From Streptomyces sp. CG4 (GTDB taxonomy: Bacteria; Actinomycetota; Actinomycetes; Streptomycetales; Streptomycetaceae): a stretch of DNA of 64,000 bases. Position numbers and translations under genes: made by a program. Location: the NCBI RefSeq assembly GCF_041080655.1, contig NZ_CP163525.1, forward strand, positions 2,852,001 through 2,916,000. The letters run 5' to 3'. The notes beneath the pieces were generated by a model. That model worked only from the letters and a program-made list of their open reading frames with translations. It ran no database searches and had not been told where the DNA came from. Of this stretch, positions 1 to 9,200 are shown one piece after another. Every line of letters begins with the position of its first letter. The first letter of the stretch is position 1.

Positions 1-1164
1 GTCGGCGATCAGGGTCGGCCGGTAGTAGGCGCCCTTCGCCAGGTCGCCCCGGGGCGCCTCGCCGCCGGTCACCACGCGCGCGTAGCGGCGCGCCCGGTCC
101 ACGAACCCCGCCACCCGGTCCCGCTGGACGTGCGAGATGAGCGGGCCGAGGTCGGTTCCGTCAGCGAACGGGTCGCCGAGCCGCACGGTCTCCATCAGCG
201 CGGCGGTCCGCTCCACGAACGCCTCGTAGAGCGGTCGCTGTACGTACGCGCGCGTGGCGGCCGTGCAGTCCTGGCCGGTGTTGATGAGCGCGCCGGCGAC
301 CGCGCCGTGGACGGCGGCTTCCAGATCGGCGTCGTCGAAGACGACGAAGGGCGCCTTGCCACCCAGCTCCAGATGCAGCCGCTTGACGGTGGCGGTGGCG
401 ACCTCGGCGACGCGCTTGCCGACGGCGGTGGACCCGGTGAAGGAGGTCATGGCCACGTCGGGGTGCCCGACGAGGCGCTCCCCGACCTCCCTCCCGGTCC
501 CGGTGACGATGTTGACGACCCCGTCCGGGATACCGGCGTCCGTGGCGGCCTGCGCGAAGAGCAGCGAGGTGAGCGGGGTCAGCTCGGCGGGCTTCAGCAC
601 GATGGTGTTGCCCGCGGCGATCGCCGGGAGGATCTTCCAAGCCGCCATCTGCAGCGGGTAGTTCCACGGCGCGACGGACCCGACGACACCGATCGGCTCG
701 CGCCGGATGTACGACGTGTGGTCGCCCGAGTACTCGCCGGCGGACTGCCCCTGCAGATGCCGGGCGGCGCCCGCGAAGAAGGCGGTGTTGTCGACGGTCC
801 CCGGTACGTCGAACTCGCGGGTCAGCTTCAGCGGCTTGCCGCACTGCAGGGACTCGGCGCGGGCGAAGTCCTCGGCGCGCTCGGCGAGCACGCCGGCGAA
901 CCGGTGCAGGGCGTCGGAGCGCTCGCCCGGGGTGGCCGAGGACCAGCCCGGGAAGGCCTCGCGCGCGGCGGTGACGGCCGCGTCGACGTCGTCGGCGCCG
1001 GCCAGCTCATAGGTGTACACCTCGGCGCCGGTGGCGGGGTCGACCACGGCGTGGGTGCGTCCCGAGGTGCCCTTGGCCGGCCGGCCGGCGATGAACTGCG
1101 CGCCGTCGGCGAATCGCTCCTCGGCGGGAAATCGTTCCGGGGTGGCGGTGCCCGGGTTGTGCAT
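1..1164 (-). CDS. Aldehyde dehydrogenase, C-terminus cut by window edge
   Basis: NAD(P)-dependent aldehyde dehydrogenase, likely oxidising an amino-aldehyde such as 4-aminobutyraldehyde to the acid in the cytoplasm. Translation from the ATG at 1164 gives about 388 residues that align well with the complete family member at 22774-24213. The catalytic glutamate lies in a LELGGKAP motif near residue 264 and the nucleophilic cysteine in NTGQDCTAATR near residue 298. Residues around 140-150 show the usual APWNYPL motif. The last roughly 90-100 residues, including the end of the oligomerisation domain, lie beyond base 1. The gene reads out of the window, and an inverted repeat lies about 95 bases upstream of its start. 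In well-studied Streptomyces an equivalent gene sits beside polyamine uptake genes, which would be to the left here. Substrate is inferred. Confidence 0.9.
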   Translation of the reverse strand, partial: MHNPGTATPERFPAEERFADGAQFIAGRPAKGTSGRTHAVVDPATGAEVYTYELAGADDVDAAVTAAREAFPGWSSATPGERSDALHRFAGVLAERAEDFARAESLQCGKPLKLTREFDVPGTVDNTAFFAGAARHLQGQSAGEYSGDHTSYIRREPIGVVGSVAPWNYPLQMAAWKILPAIAAGNTIVLKPAELTPLTSLLFAQAATDAGIPDGVVNIVTGTGREVGERLVGHPDVAMTSFTGSTAVGKRVAEVATATVKRLHLELGGKAPFVVFDDADLEAAVHGAVAGALINTGQDCTAATRAYVQRPLYEAFVERTAALMETVRLGDPFADGTDLGPLISHVQRDRVAGFVDRARRYARVVTGGEAPRGDLAKGAYYRPTLIAD

Positions 1165-1257
1165 GTCGCTCTCCTCCGCCGTTCGCCCCGTCCCGGGGGG
1201 TGGGTGGCGTAGCTCCAGCTCGATTTGAGTGCCGATCCTGACAGAGCAATAGGACTC

Positions 1258-1278
1258 CAACAAGTGATTCCGTTGTTG
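1258..1278. promoter_or_regulatory. Inverted repeat upstream of aldehyde dehydrogenase
   Basis: CAACAA at 1258-1263 is matched by its reverse complement TTGTTG at 1273-1278, separated by nine bases. Read on the minus strand, TTGTTG is followed by a possible -10-like stretch 16-18 bases on, so the repeat may overlap the -35 region of the leftward dehydrogenase gene. The dyad and position are what an operator would look like. An Lrp-type or GntR-type regulator is possible, but no regulator is identified. Confidence 0.4.
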
Positions 1279-1373
1279 CCTTTTGGTTACGCGACGGAAT
1301 CTGTCGACCAGATGTCGAGTGGAGACGGAAAAGGGCGGACGGAGTGTCAGTGGTGCGTGCCAGACTCGCGTGC

Positions 1374-1940
1374 ATGGGAAAGATCGACGGGGTGGAAGCG
1401 CTGATCAGCGAGGTCCGGGCCGGGGCGAAGGTGAAGTACCTGCACTTCTGGGGGCACCGGCCGAGGCCGGACGGCAGGATCGGCGCGAGCTGTCTGAGCC
1501 AGTGGTGGCCGTCGCCCTTCGTGGTCGACGGGGTGGAATACGCGACGGCCGAGCACTGGATGATGGCGGGCAAGGCGCGGCTCTTCGAGGACGCGGAGGC
1601 GGAGCGGCGGATCCTGGCCGCGAAGGATCCCGCCCAGGCGAAGAAGGCGGGGCGGCTGGTGCGCGGCCTCGACGAGGCGATATGGGAGCGGGAGCGCTTC
1701 GGGATCGTGGTCGAGGGCAGCGTGGCGAAGTTCGCGGCCGACGGGGCGCTCCGCGCGTTTCTGCTGAGCACGGGCGATCGTGTGCTGGTCGAGGCCAGCC
1801 CGCTCGACCGGGTGTGGGGGATCGGGCTGGCGGCGGACGACGCGGCTGCTTCGGATCCGGAGCGGTGGAGAGGGCCGAATCTGCTGGGGTTCGCCCTCAT
1901 GGAGGCGCGTGAGATCTTGGCCGCGAAAGAAGCGGTCTAG
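1374..1940 (+). CDS. NADAR domain protein (YbiA-like)
   Basis: Single-domain protein of about 188 residues with the NADAR fold. Family members act as N-glycosidases on riboflavin-pathway intermediates or remove ADP-ribose from modified guanine. Typical landmarks are visible: YLHFWGH near residue 23, an SQWWPSPF motif near residue 42, a YATAEHWMMAGKA motif near residue 60 with the conserved EHWM(M)xxKA, and WGIG near residue 145. The ATG at 1374 is used because homologues usually begin close to this point. A GTG at 1344 is in frame and has a weak AAGGGCGG element upstream, so ten extra residues are possible. No DarT-like ADP-ribosyltransferase is adjacent, so a toxin-antitoxin role is not supported by context. 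Confidence 0.85.
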   Translation: MGKIDGVEALISEVRAGAKVKYLHFWGHRPRPDGRIGASCLSQWWPSPFVVDGVEYATAEHWMMAGKARLFEDAEAERRILAAKDPAQAKKAGRLVRGLDEAIWERERFGIVVEGSVAKFAADGALRAFLLSTGDRVLVEASPLDRVWGIGLAADDAAASDPERWRGPNLLGFALMEAREILAAKEAV

Positions 1941-1982
1941 AGAAGCGGTCCAGCCCTTGGGCTTGCTGCAGCGCCCGCTGTT

Positions 1983-2762
1983 TCAGGTGTTGACCGCGAT
2001 GATGATGCCGATGAAGCCCGCGACGATGGCGATGCCCGCGCCGCCGCAGATGAGGCCCGCCAGGGCCATGCCGGGGTTGGTGGCCTCGCCTCGCTTCGCC
2101 TTTGCGCGGCCCAGGATGCCGAAGATGATGGCGAGGACGCCCATGATCAGGGCCAGCGGCCAGAGCACGAAGAGGACGGCCGACAGGATGCCCAGCACCA
2201 GTGAGGCCGTGCCCATGCCGTTGCTCGGCATGAGCGGCATGCCGGGCCAGCCGTAGCCGTTGGCGGACGGATAAGGGGTGCCGTACGGCGGCTGCTGCTG
2301 CAGGCCCGGGTAGGCGTACGCCGACGCAGTGCCCGGGTAGCCGTACGGCACCTGGCCGGGGCCGGTCGGGGCGATGGGCGGCGGGGGCACCGGCTCCGGT
2401 CCCGCGTGCTGCGTGGCCGGCGGGGCGTACGGGTTCGCGGGGGGCGTGGCCGCGGGAGGCATGGCCGGCGGGGGTGCGAAGGGGTTCGCCGCCGGGGGTG
2501 TGGCGTGGGCGGTCGGCGGGGCCCAGGACGGCCGTACGGCGTCGGCGGGTTCGGCCGGGGTCGCGGGCAGCGAGGTCAGGGTCTGCTGGTAGTGGACGGA
2601 GTCGGCACGCGTGCCGGCGTCCGGGCGGGACCCGGGTATCGCGTCCTGCACCGCGCCGGGCTGCTCCCCCGCCCCCTTGTCCAGGGACACCGGCGGTGCC
2701 GTCGGGCTCGTGCCGGCAGGCCGGTTCTCCTGTGGCGTGGACTGCGGCACGTGGTCGGACAT
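1983..2762 (-). CDS. DUF4190 domain membrane protein
   Basis: Protein of about 259 residues. The first 160 or so are rich in Pro, Ala, Gly and Tyr (low complexity, probably disordered and cytoplasmic). The C-terminal 90 residues hold two hydrophobic segments separated by a short basic loop containing GRAKAKRGEATNPG, the pattern of DUF4190. The start ATG at 2762 is preceded by AGAGGGG at a good distance; an upstream in-frame start would add an unlikely leader. It is transcribed divergently from the deaminase gene. Molecular function is unknown in the family; proteins of this type are common in Streptomyces membranes. Confidence 0.8.
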   Translation of the reverse strand: MSDHVPQSTPQENRPAGTSPTAPPVSLDKGAGEQPGAVQDAIPGSRPDAGTRADSVHYQQTLTSLPATPAEPADAVRPSWAPPTAHATPPAANPFAPPPAMPPAATPPANPYAPPATQHAGPEPVPPPPIAPTGPGQVPYGYPGTASAYAYPGLQQQPPYGTPYPSANGYGWPGMPLMPSNGMGTASLVLGILSAVLFVLWPLALIMGVLAIIFGILGRAKAKRGEATNPGMALAGLICGGAGIAIVAGFIGIIIAVNT

Positions 2763-2917
2763 GGTGATGGACCCCTCTGCTGACTGTGTCGCCATGCTAA
2801 GGGCAGGCAAAGGCGGCGCGAGTCGGGGCCTACGATGATCTCGCGCAACCGATCAGCCGATCACCGCGCCCGCACCACGGACCCCGCTCCGCGGGCGCCC
2901 TTCCCGGGGAGGACCCC

Positions 2918-3985
2918 ATGACCGACAGTTCCGTATCCGCCGGCGGCTCGGCCGACCGCGATCTGCGGACCTTCATCGCCGGGCTGCCCAAGGCGGAACT
3001 GCACGTCCACCATGTCGGCTCCGCCTCCCCCCGCATCGTCTCGGAGCTGGCCGCCCGCCACCCCGACTCCAAGGTCCCCGCCGACCCCGAGGCCCTGGCC
3101 GAGTTCTTCACCTTCACCGACTTCGCCCACTTCATCGACGTGTATCTGTCGGTCGTCGACCTGATCCGCACCCCGGAGGACATCCGGCTGCTGACGTTCG
3201 AGGTGGCCCGCGACCTGGCCCGGCAGCAGGTGCGCTACGCCGAGCTGACCGTCACGCCGTTCTCCTCCACCCGGCGCGGCATCGACGAGCTGGCCTTCAT
3301 GGCGGCGATCGAGGACGCCCGCAAGGCGGCCGAGGCCGAGTTCGGGACCGTGCTGCGCTGGTGCTTCGATATCCCGGGCGAGGCCGGCCTGGAGTCCGCC
3401 GAGGAGACGGCCCGGCTCGCCACCGACGACCGGATCCGCCCGGAGGGACTCGTCTCCTTCGGACTCGGCGGGCCCGAGATCGGCGTGCCCCGACCGCAGT
3501 TCAAGCCGTACTTCGACCGGGCCATCGCCGCCGGTCTGCACTCCGTGCCGCACGCCGGCGAGACGACCGGCCCGGAGACGGTCTGGGACGCGCTGAACGA
3601 GCTGCGCGCGGAGCGCATCGGGCACGGCACCAGCTCGGCGCGGGACCCCAGGCTGCTCGCCCACCTCGCCGAGCAGCGCATCCCGCTGGAGGTCTGCCCG
3701 ACCTCTAACATCGCCACCCGCGCGGTACGCACTCTGGACGAGCACCCGATCAAGGAGTTCGTGCGGGCCGGGGTGCTGGTCACGATCAACTCCGACGACC
3801 CGCCGATGTTCGGCACCGACCTGAACAACGAGTACGCGGTGGCCGCCCGGCTGCTCGGCCTGGACGAACGCGGCGTCGCCGGCCTCGCCAAGAACGCTGT
3901 CGAGGCCTCGTTCCTGGACCCGGCCGGCAAGACGCGGATCGCGGCGGAGATCGACACGTACACCAGCACCTGGCTCGCTTCCTGA
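2918..3985 (+). CDS. Adenosine-deaminase-family enzyme, likely aminodeoxyfutalosine deaminase
   Basis: Amidohydrolase-fold deaminase of 355 residues. Metal ligands and catalytic residues of the adenosine deaminase family are visible: HVHH near residue 32, HAGE near residue 211 with the catalytic Glu, the HGT motif near residue 233, and SDDPPMFGT near residue 290. The first motif reads HVHHVGS rather than HLHLEG, and the C-terminal aspartate motif is SDDPPM rather than the TDDP seen in typical adenosine deaminases. A Streptomyces avermitilis protein of this group was shown experimentally to deaminate 6-aminodeoxyfutalosine in the futalosine menaquinone pathway; that is established knowledge recalled here, and orthology is inferred from motifs and gene neighbourhood. 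A GGGGAGGA ribosome-binding site precedes the ATG. Confidence 0.85.
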   Translation: MTDSSVSAGGSADRDLRTFIAGLPKAELHVHHVGSASPRIVSELAARHPDSKVPADPEALAEFFTFTDFAHFIDVYLSVVDLIRTPEDIRLLTFEVARDLARQQVRYAELTVTPFSSTRRGIDELAFMAAIEDARKAAEAEFGTVLRWCFDIPGEAGLESAEETARLATDDRIRPEGLVSFGLGGPEIGVPRPQFKPYFDRAIAAGLHSVPHAGETTGPETVWDALNELRAERIGHGTSSARDPRLLAHLAEQRIPLEVCPTSNIATRAVRTLDEHPIKEFVRAGVLVTINSDDPPMFGTDLNNEYAVAARLLGLDERGVAGLAKNAVEASFLDPAGKTRIAAEIDTYTSTWLAS

Positions 3986-4007
3986 CCCGGGCGGTACGCC
4001 CACCACA

Positions 4008-4703
4008 ATGGGGGTCATGCAGACCGTGACCGCCGTGGCCCACCGCGGCGACCCCTACCGCTTCCGTGAGAACACCATCGACTCGCTGCGTTCCGCGCTC
4101 GACCGGGGCGCGGACGCGGTCGAGATCGACGTACGGCTCACTTGCGACGGCATCCCCGTGCTGCTGCACGACGACACGCTGCGGCGGCTGTGGGACGTCG
4201 ACCGGCCGCTGGCCGCGCTGTCCGCCGAGGAGGTGCGCGGGCTCACGGCGGGCGGCGTGCCGACGCTGGCGGAGGCGCTGGCGGCCATCGGAGACAGCCG
4301 GGTGATGGTGGACCTGTGCGGGCGGGTCGACCGGCGCATGGCGGACCGGGTGGTGGACGTGATCCGGCAGAGCGGGGCCGGCGACCGGGTCTACTACTGC
4401 GCGGGCGCCGAGGCCATGCTCGCCGTCCGCGCCGCCGACCCGGCCGCCGAGATCGCCCTGACCTGGACGACCCTCGCCCCGCCCCGGCCCGCCCTGCTGG
4501 CCGCGGTGCGCCCCCACTGGCTCAACTACCGCTTCTCCCTGGTCGACCGGGACCTCGCGGCCCGCGTCCAGCACGGCGGCCACCTGCTCTCCGTCTGGAC
4601 CCCGGACACCCGCCGCTCGATGAGCCGCCTGCTCGGCCTGGGCGTCGACTCGATCACGACCAACCGGGTCGACACCCTGCACGCCCTGCGCAACGGCCGT
4701 TAG
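4008..4703 (+). CDS. Glycerophosphodiester phosphodiesterase
   Basis: GDPD-type TIM-barrel hydrolase of 231 residues, releasing glycerol 3-phosphate from glycerophosphodiesters. The family signature is clear: AHRGDP near residue 12, RENTIDSL near residue 21, EIDVRLTCDGIPVLLHDD near residues 39-56 with the metal-binding Glu, Asp and catalytic His, and the late VWTPD motif replacing the usual VWTVN. No signal peptide is seen, so it is probably cytoplasmic. It starts 22 bases after the deaminase stop, likely co-transcribed. A second ATG at 4017 follows a GGGGG run and could be the true start. Confidence 0.9.
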   Translation: MGVMQTVTAVAHRGDPYRFRENTIDSLRSALDRGADAVEIDVRLTCDGIPVLLHDDTLRRLWDVDRPLAALSAEEVRGLTAGGVPTLAEALAAIGDSRVMVDLCGRVDRRMADRVVDVIRQSGAGDRVYYCAGAEAMLAVRAADPAAEIALTWTTLAPPRPALLAAVRPHWLNYRFSLVDRDLAARVQHGGHLLSVWTPDTRRSMSRLLGLGVDSITTNRVDTLHALRNGR

Positions 4704-4889
4704 GAACCGGCGGACTCCGGCGGGGGCGCGCCGGCCTGGGCATCCGCGCCCTCTCCCGCCCGGCGACGAGGTGAGGGCCGCGCAGGAGCGCTACATCCGC
4801 GCCGCGATGGTGTCGCGCCAGTGCCGCCCGTCCCGTTCGCCCCCCCGGCCACCATCGCTCCCGTCTCCCGTGTGTGTCTCACGTGTACG
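4704..4889. other. Non-coding gap between convergent units
   Basis: About 190 bases between the stop of the phosphodiesterase and the stop of the decayed lyase gene. No conserved frame or strong hairpin was recognised. Confidence 0.4.
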
Positions 4890-5567
4890 TCACCTGCTGT
4901 AGAGCAGCGTGCCGAAGCCCAGTTGGTCGTAGCCGCCGCTGTGGGGCCCGTAGTCGCCGCCCCCGCCTTCCGCGCGCACCTTCTCGGCCATGGCCGTGAC
5001 ATACGGGGGGGCTGAGCCTGCGGCGGCGGGCGTAGTGGTTGTGCAGAATCTCCGAGACCGGGCGGATCTCGCCACGGGCCGTGGCGGAGAGCACGCTCTG
5101 CTCCCGCCACCGGCCGTGTCCGGTGCCGGACCGCCGGCCGTACGGGGTGAAGGGCACGTCCTTGCCGAGGTTGTAGCGGGCGAAGGCGGCGTGGATGTCG
5201 TTGTAGAGGGTGCGGTAGTTCTGGCCGGAACCCGCTCCGCGGTACACGGTGGCCTGCGGGCGGGCCTGCCAGGTGCTCTGCGCGTGCGGGTTGGCGGTCA
5301 GCCGCCGCCGGCCGGCCAGGGGTCCCGGCCCGCGGCGACCCGGACCTTGGCGCGGTGCAGGTCGGCGGCGTTGTGCAGGAGCCCGGGGTGGGCGAAGGCC
5401 CGGCTCGCCCTCTTCGAGCCGGCCGGTGCGGCATCCGCCCCGGCACCGGTGAACGCGGCGATCCCGCCCCCGAGCGCTCCGGCCGCCGCGAGTGAGCCGC
5501 CGAGCGTGAAGAGCCCCCGGCGGCTCGGACGGTGCTTGTTGACGTGCTCGTGGGCAGGGCTGGGCAT
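4890..5567 (-). pseudogene. Decayed alginate-lyase-family secreted protein
   Basis: Remnant of a secreted polysaccharide lyase of the alginate lyase family. The ATG at 5567 opens a twin-arginine signal (SRRGLFTLGG, followed by an Ala-rich hydrophobic stretch), then HPGLLHNAADL and RDPWPAG. The frame then breaks near 5310 and continues in another frame with RRLTANPHAQSTW and YNDIHAAF. That motif is joined directly to ARYNLGKDVPFTPYGRR, which in intact relatives lies well over 100 residues further on, so the middle of the catalytic domain is deleted. A second shift occurs at a run of seven C (5005-5011), after which PPYVTAMAEKV and the conserved end YDQLGFGTLLYSR are read to the stop at 4890. 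Relatives are recalled from memory; the frame breaks are seen directly. Confidence 0.75.
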
Positions 5568-5639
5568 GCGGGGTGACTCCGTGCGTGAGGAACCGGTGAC
5601 GCAAGGAGACGGGGCGGAGGGGGCACCGATAACAGTTTC

Positions 5640-6152
5640 TTACGCGGCGAGAGCCGGGGAGCCCAGCGACTCCAGCCGCTTGATCTTCTTCCGTACGACA
5701 TACAGCGGGACGACGCCGAAGACCCCGAAGGACATGCCGATCAGGCTCCACCAGAACGGGATTCCCCGGATCGGTCCGCAGACGAGGGCGAGCGGGATGA
5801 TGCCGGCGCAGGCGATCATCCCGAACTCGACGACCCAGATGTTGCGGACGGGGTCGCGGTACGGCCCGTAGAAGGCGACCGCGATGACGATGTGGGCGAA
5901 GGCCAGCCAGTCGGTGCCGTAGAGGAGGAAGGGGTAGTCGGAGTCGGCGGTGTCCAGCCCGTCGCGCACCCGTGAGATCCAGTCCGTCAGTCCCGGCAGG
6001 TGGTCGGGCACGTGCAGCGCGGCCAACGCGCTCTCGGTCCAGCGCAGTTCGTGGACCAGGGGGAAGGCGGTGGCCCCGCTGAGCACGAGGCACACGACAA
6101 AGAGGACCAACCAGACGCGAATGCCCTTGAGCAGGGCGGCTCTGTCGCTCAT
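5640..6152 (-). CDS. Conserved hypothetical membrane protein
   Basis: Protein of about 170 residues with four predicted transmembrane stretches: roughly residues 10-30 (VWLVLFVVCLVLSG), 80-98, 108-128 and 132-152. A basic C-terminal tail (VRKKIKRLE) follows and probably faces the cytoplasm. A periplasmic loop of about 45 residues follows the first helix. The ATG at 6152 is chosen over an upstream TTG. Similar proteins are common in actinomycetes but no function is recognised. It lies 55 bases downstream of the NLR-like gene on the same strand and might be read from the same transcript. Confidence 0.7.
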   Translation of the reverse strand: MSDRAALLKGIRVWLVLFVVCLVLSGATAFPLVHELRWTESALAALHVPDHLPGLTDWISRVRDGLDTADSDYPFLLYGTDWLAFAHIVIAVAFYGPYRDPVRNIWVVEFGMIACAGIIPLALVCGPIRGIPFWWSLIGMSFGVFGVVPLYVVRKKIKRLESLGSPALAA

Positions 6153-6207
6153 GGGATGAGCGTACGCCGACAATTGAACGCGTTCAAAACCACCCCTCTC
6201 CCACTCT

Positions 6208-9200
6208 TCACCCCAGGGGAGCGTCCAGCGGCACCTGCCACACCCCGGGCAGATGCCCGTCCAGCTCGCCGGGCTCGAAGCGGCACATGCCGACCGCGTG
6301 CCAGAACTCGCCGGTGACGTCTCCCTCGTGCTTGTAGCCGCCGGACGGGGACAGTGCTGCCCAGCCGCCGGGCATGCCGACCAGGGTGACCCGCAGGGTG
6401 GCCGGGGTGTCGGCGGGGACGTTCCACAGCCGTACCGTTCCGTCTTCGCCGCCGCTGGCCAGCAGGGAGCCGTCGGGGCTGAAGGCCACGGCCAGGATTC
6501 GGCCGGTGTGGCCCGTCAGAAGAGCCGTCTCCTCACCGGTGTCGGGGTTCCAGAGACGAACGGTACGGTCGTCGCCCGCCGTCGCCAGCAAGGCCCTTGA
6601 CGGATGCACCGCCGCCGTCCAGAGCTTGCCGGTGTGGCCGGTCAGCCGGTGGTCGATCTCGCCGTCCCGCCAGATCACCGCCGTACCGTCCCAGGAGGCG
6701 CTGGCCAGCCAGGAGCCGTCGGGGGCGAAGGCGACGGCGTACACCCGGTCGGAGTGGCCGTCGAGCTCGGCGGTGATGCCGTGGCCGTCCATCTCCACGA
6801 TCCGCACCTTGCGATCGTCGCAGCCGGTGGCCAGCACCGCGCCGTCGGGCCGGAAGGCGATCGCGCGCACCCGCCCGAAGTGCTCGGTGATGGTGGCGAC
6901 ATGCGCTCCGGTGGTCCGGTACCACAGCCGTACCGTGTCGTCGTCGTTGGCGGTGGCCAGGAGTTTGCCGTCGGCGCTGAACGCCTCCGCCCACACATGG
7001 TCGGTCTCGACGTCGAGTTCGCGCTGGTACTCGCCGGTGGCCGCGTTCCACAGGTAGATGTCGCCGTCGCTGCTGGCGGTGGCCAGCAGGGGGCCGACGG
7101 GGCCGAAGGCCGCGGAGACCAGGCGGTCGCTCTGGCCGGTGAGTTCGCGCAGCCGCCGGCCGGAGGCGGCGTGCCACACCCGGACGACACCGTCGTTGCC
7201 GCCGGCCGCCAGCATCGCGCCGTCGGGGCTGAAGGACAGGGTGCCGATGCGCCGGCCGTGGCCGCGCAGGATGCGCCTGCCCTGTCCGGTGGCGGGCTCC
7301 CACAGCCGTACGACGCCGTCGTTGCCGCCGGTCACCAGCAGCGCGCCGGGGCCCTGGGCGGGTGTGTCGCCGTGCGGGCGGAACTTGCACACCCACACCG
7401 AGCCGCGGTGCTCAGCGGGCTGCCGGTTCAGTGGTACGGCGACCGGGTCGGCCGCCGGGTCGATCCGCCACAGCCGGACCACCCCGGCGCTGTCCCCGGC
7501 GGCGAGCAGGGCCCCGTCGAGGTCGAACAGCACCTGGTACACGGCTCCTTGGCAGCCGCCGAGGAGCCCGGCGGAGCCGCCGGTGGCCAGGTCCCACAGC
7601 CGTACCTCGCCCTGGGTGTCACCGCTGACCAGCAGGGTGCCGCCGGGGTGGAAGTCCAGGGTGTAGACGCGGCCGGAGTGTCCGGGCAGCTCGTGGCGCA
7701 GTGCCCCAGTGGAGAAGTCCCACACCCGCACCGTGCCGCCGCGCTCGTCGTCGCCCCGGTCGGCGGTGGCCAGCAGGGTGCCGTCCGGACTGAACCGCGC
7801 CCGGTACACCACGCCGTGGTGACCGGGCAGCTCGCCGGTCTGCCGCCCGGTGGCCAGGTCCCACAGGCGTACGACGGTGGAGGCGTCCCCGGTGACCAGA
7901 GTGGTGTCGCCGGGCCCGAACGCCACGGTGTAGACGGGCGCGGAGTGTCCGGGCAGCCGGTGCAGCGGGGTGCCCGTGGCGGTGTCCCAGACGGTGACGA
8001 CGCCGTCGGCGTCGCCGGTGGCCAGGCGTGCGCCGTCGGTGTCGAGGGCCACCGGCCACACGCCGTTCCGGTGGATCTCCAGCCGGTGCAGGCAGCGGCC
8101 CGAGACCGGGTCCCACAGCCGTACGGTGCCGTCGGAGCTGCCGGTGGCCAGCACGCGTTCGCGGAACTTGACCGCGTAGACCCGGCCGGTGTGGCCCTGC
8201 AGGGTGCGCAGCGGGAGGCCGGTGCCGGCGTCGCAGACCAGGACGCCGCCGTCCTCGCTGCCCACGGCGAGCAGTTCCCCGTCGGGGCTGTAGGAGATGG
8301 GCTCGGGCAGTCGGATGCGGGCCTCGTAGCCGTAGGGGACACCGACGGTGGAGGGCCGGAAGCCGGCGTCGACGGACATGCCGGGGGCGACGGCCGCACC
8401 GGCCAGTTCCGGAGCGCGCGCCACGGCTCCGGTGGTCGCCGCGATCAGCGCGGCCCGCTGCCACCGGCCGCCGTCGACGCGGGCGCCGGTGAGGTCGGTG
8501 CCGATCAGCCGGGCCCGTCTGAGGTCGGCGCCGCGCAGGTCGGCGCCGGTGAGGTCCGCGCCGTCGAGCCGGGCGCCGACCAGCCGGGCGCCGCGCAGGA
8601 CGGCGCCGGAGAGGCCGGCGCCGACGAGCCGGGCGTCGGTGAGGTCGGCGCGGGTGAGGTCGACGCCGGAGAAGTCGCGGTGGGACAGGTCCTCCCCGGC
8701 GAGGGCGGCGCCGCGCAGATCGGTGTGGGCGGGCACCCGGAGCCGGCTGAGGATCTTCACCGCGTTGGCGTGGGCGGCGTCCAGTGAGCCGTCCCCGGGC
8801 GGGCCGGACAGTTCCCGCTCGGCCCAGGCCTGGCAGATCCGGTGGTCGGCGAGGTCGCACAGGAACTCGACGGCCAGCTGGCTGAGTTGGCGGCGGCCGA
8901 GCAGGCTGCTGTCGCCGTCGGTGAGCCTGCGGGCGCACTCGCGGGCGACGAGCCACTCCACCACCGAGCCGTGGATGAACCGGAACACGCCGTCGTCGCT
9001 GCGCACCAGCAGGCTGCCGGAGCCGATGGCGTGTGCGGTCTGCGGCGCCGACAGCCGGGTGTCGGCGAGCCCGGTGAGGGTCTCGGCGACGTCGGTCAGC
9101 TCGTCCAGGCGCAGTGAGTCCTGGCCGCTCTCCCACAGCCGCAGGGCGAGTGCGGTGACCGCGTCCCACAGCTGCTCCAGGGAGAGTCCGGGCGCCCGGC

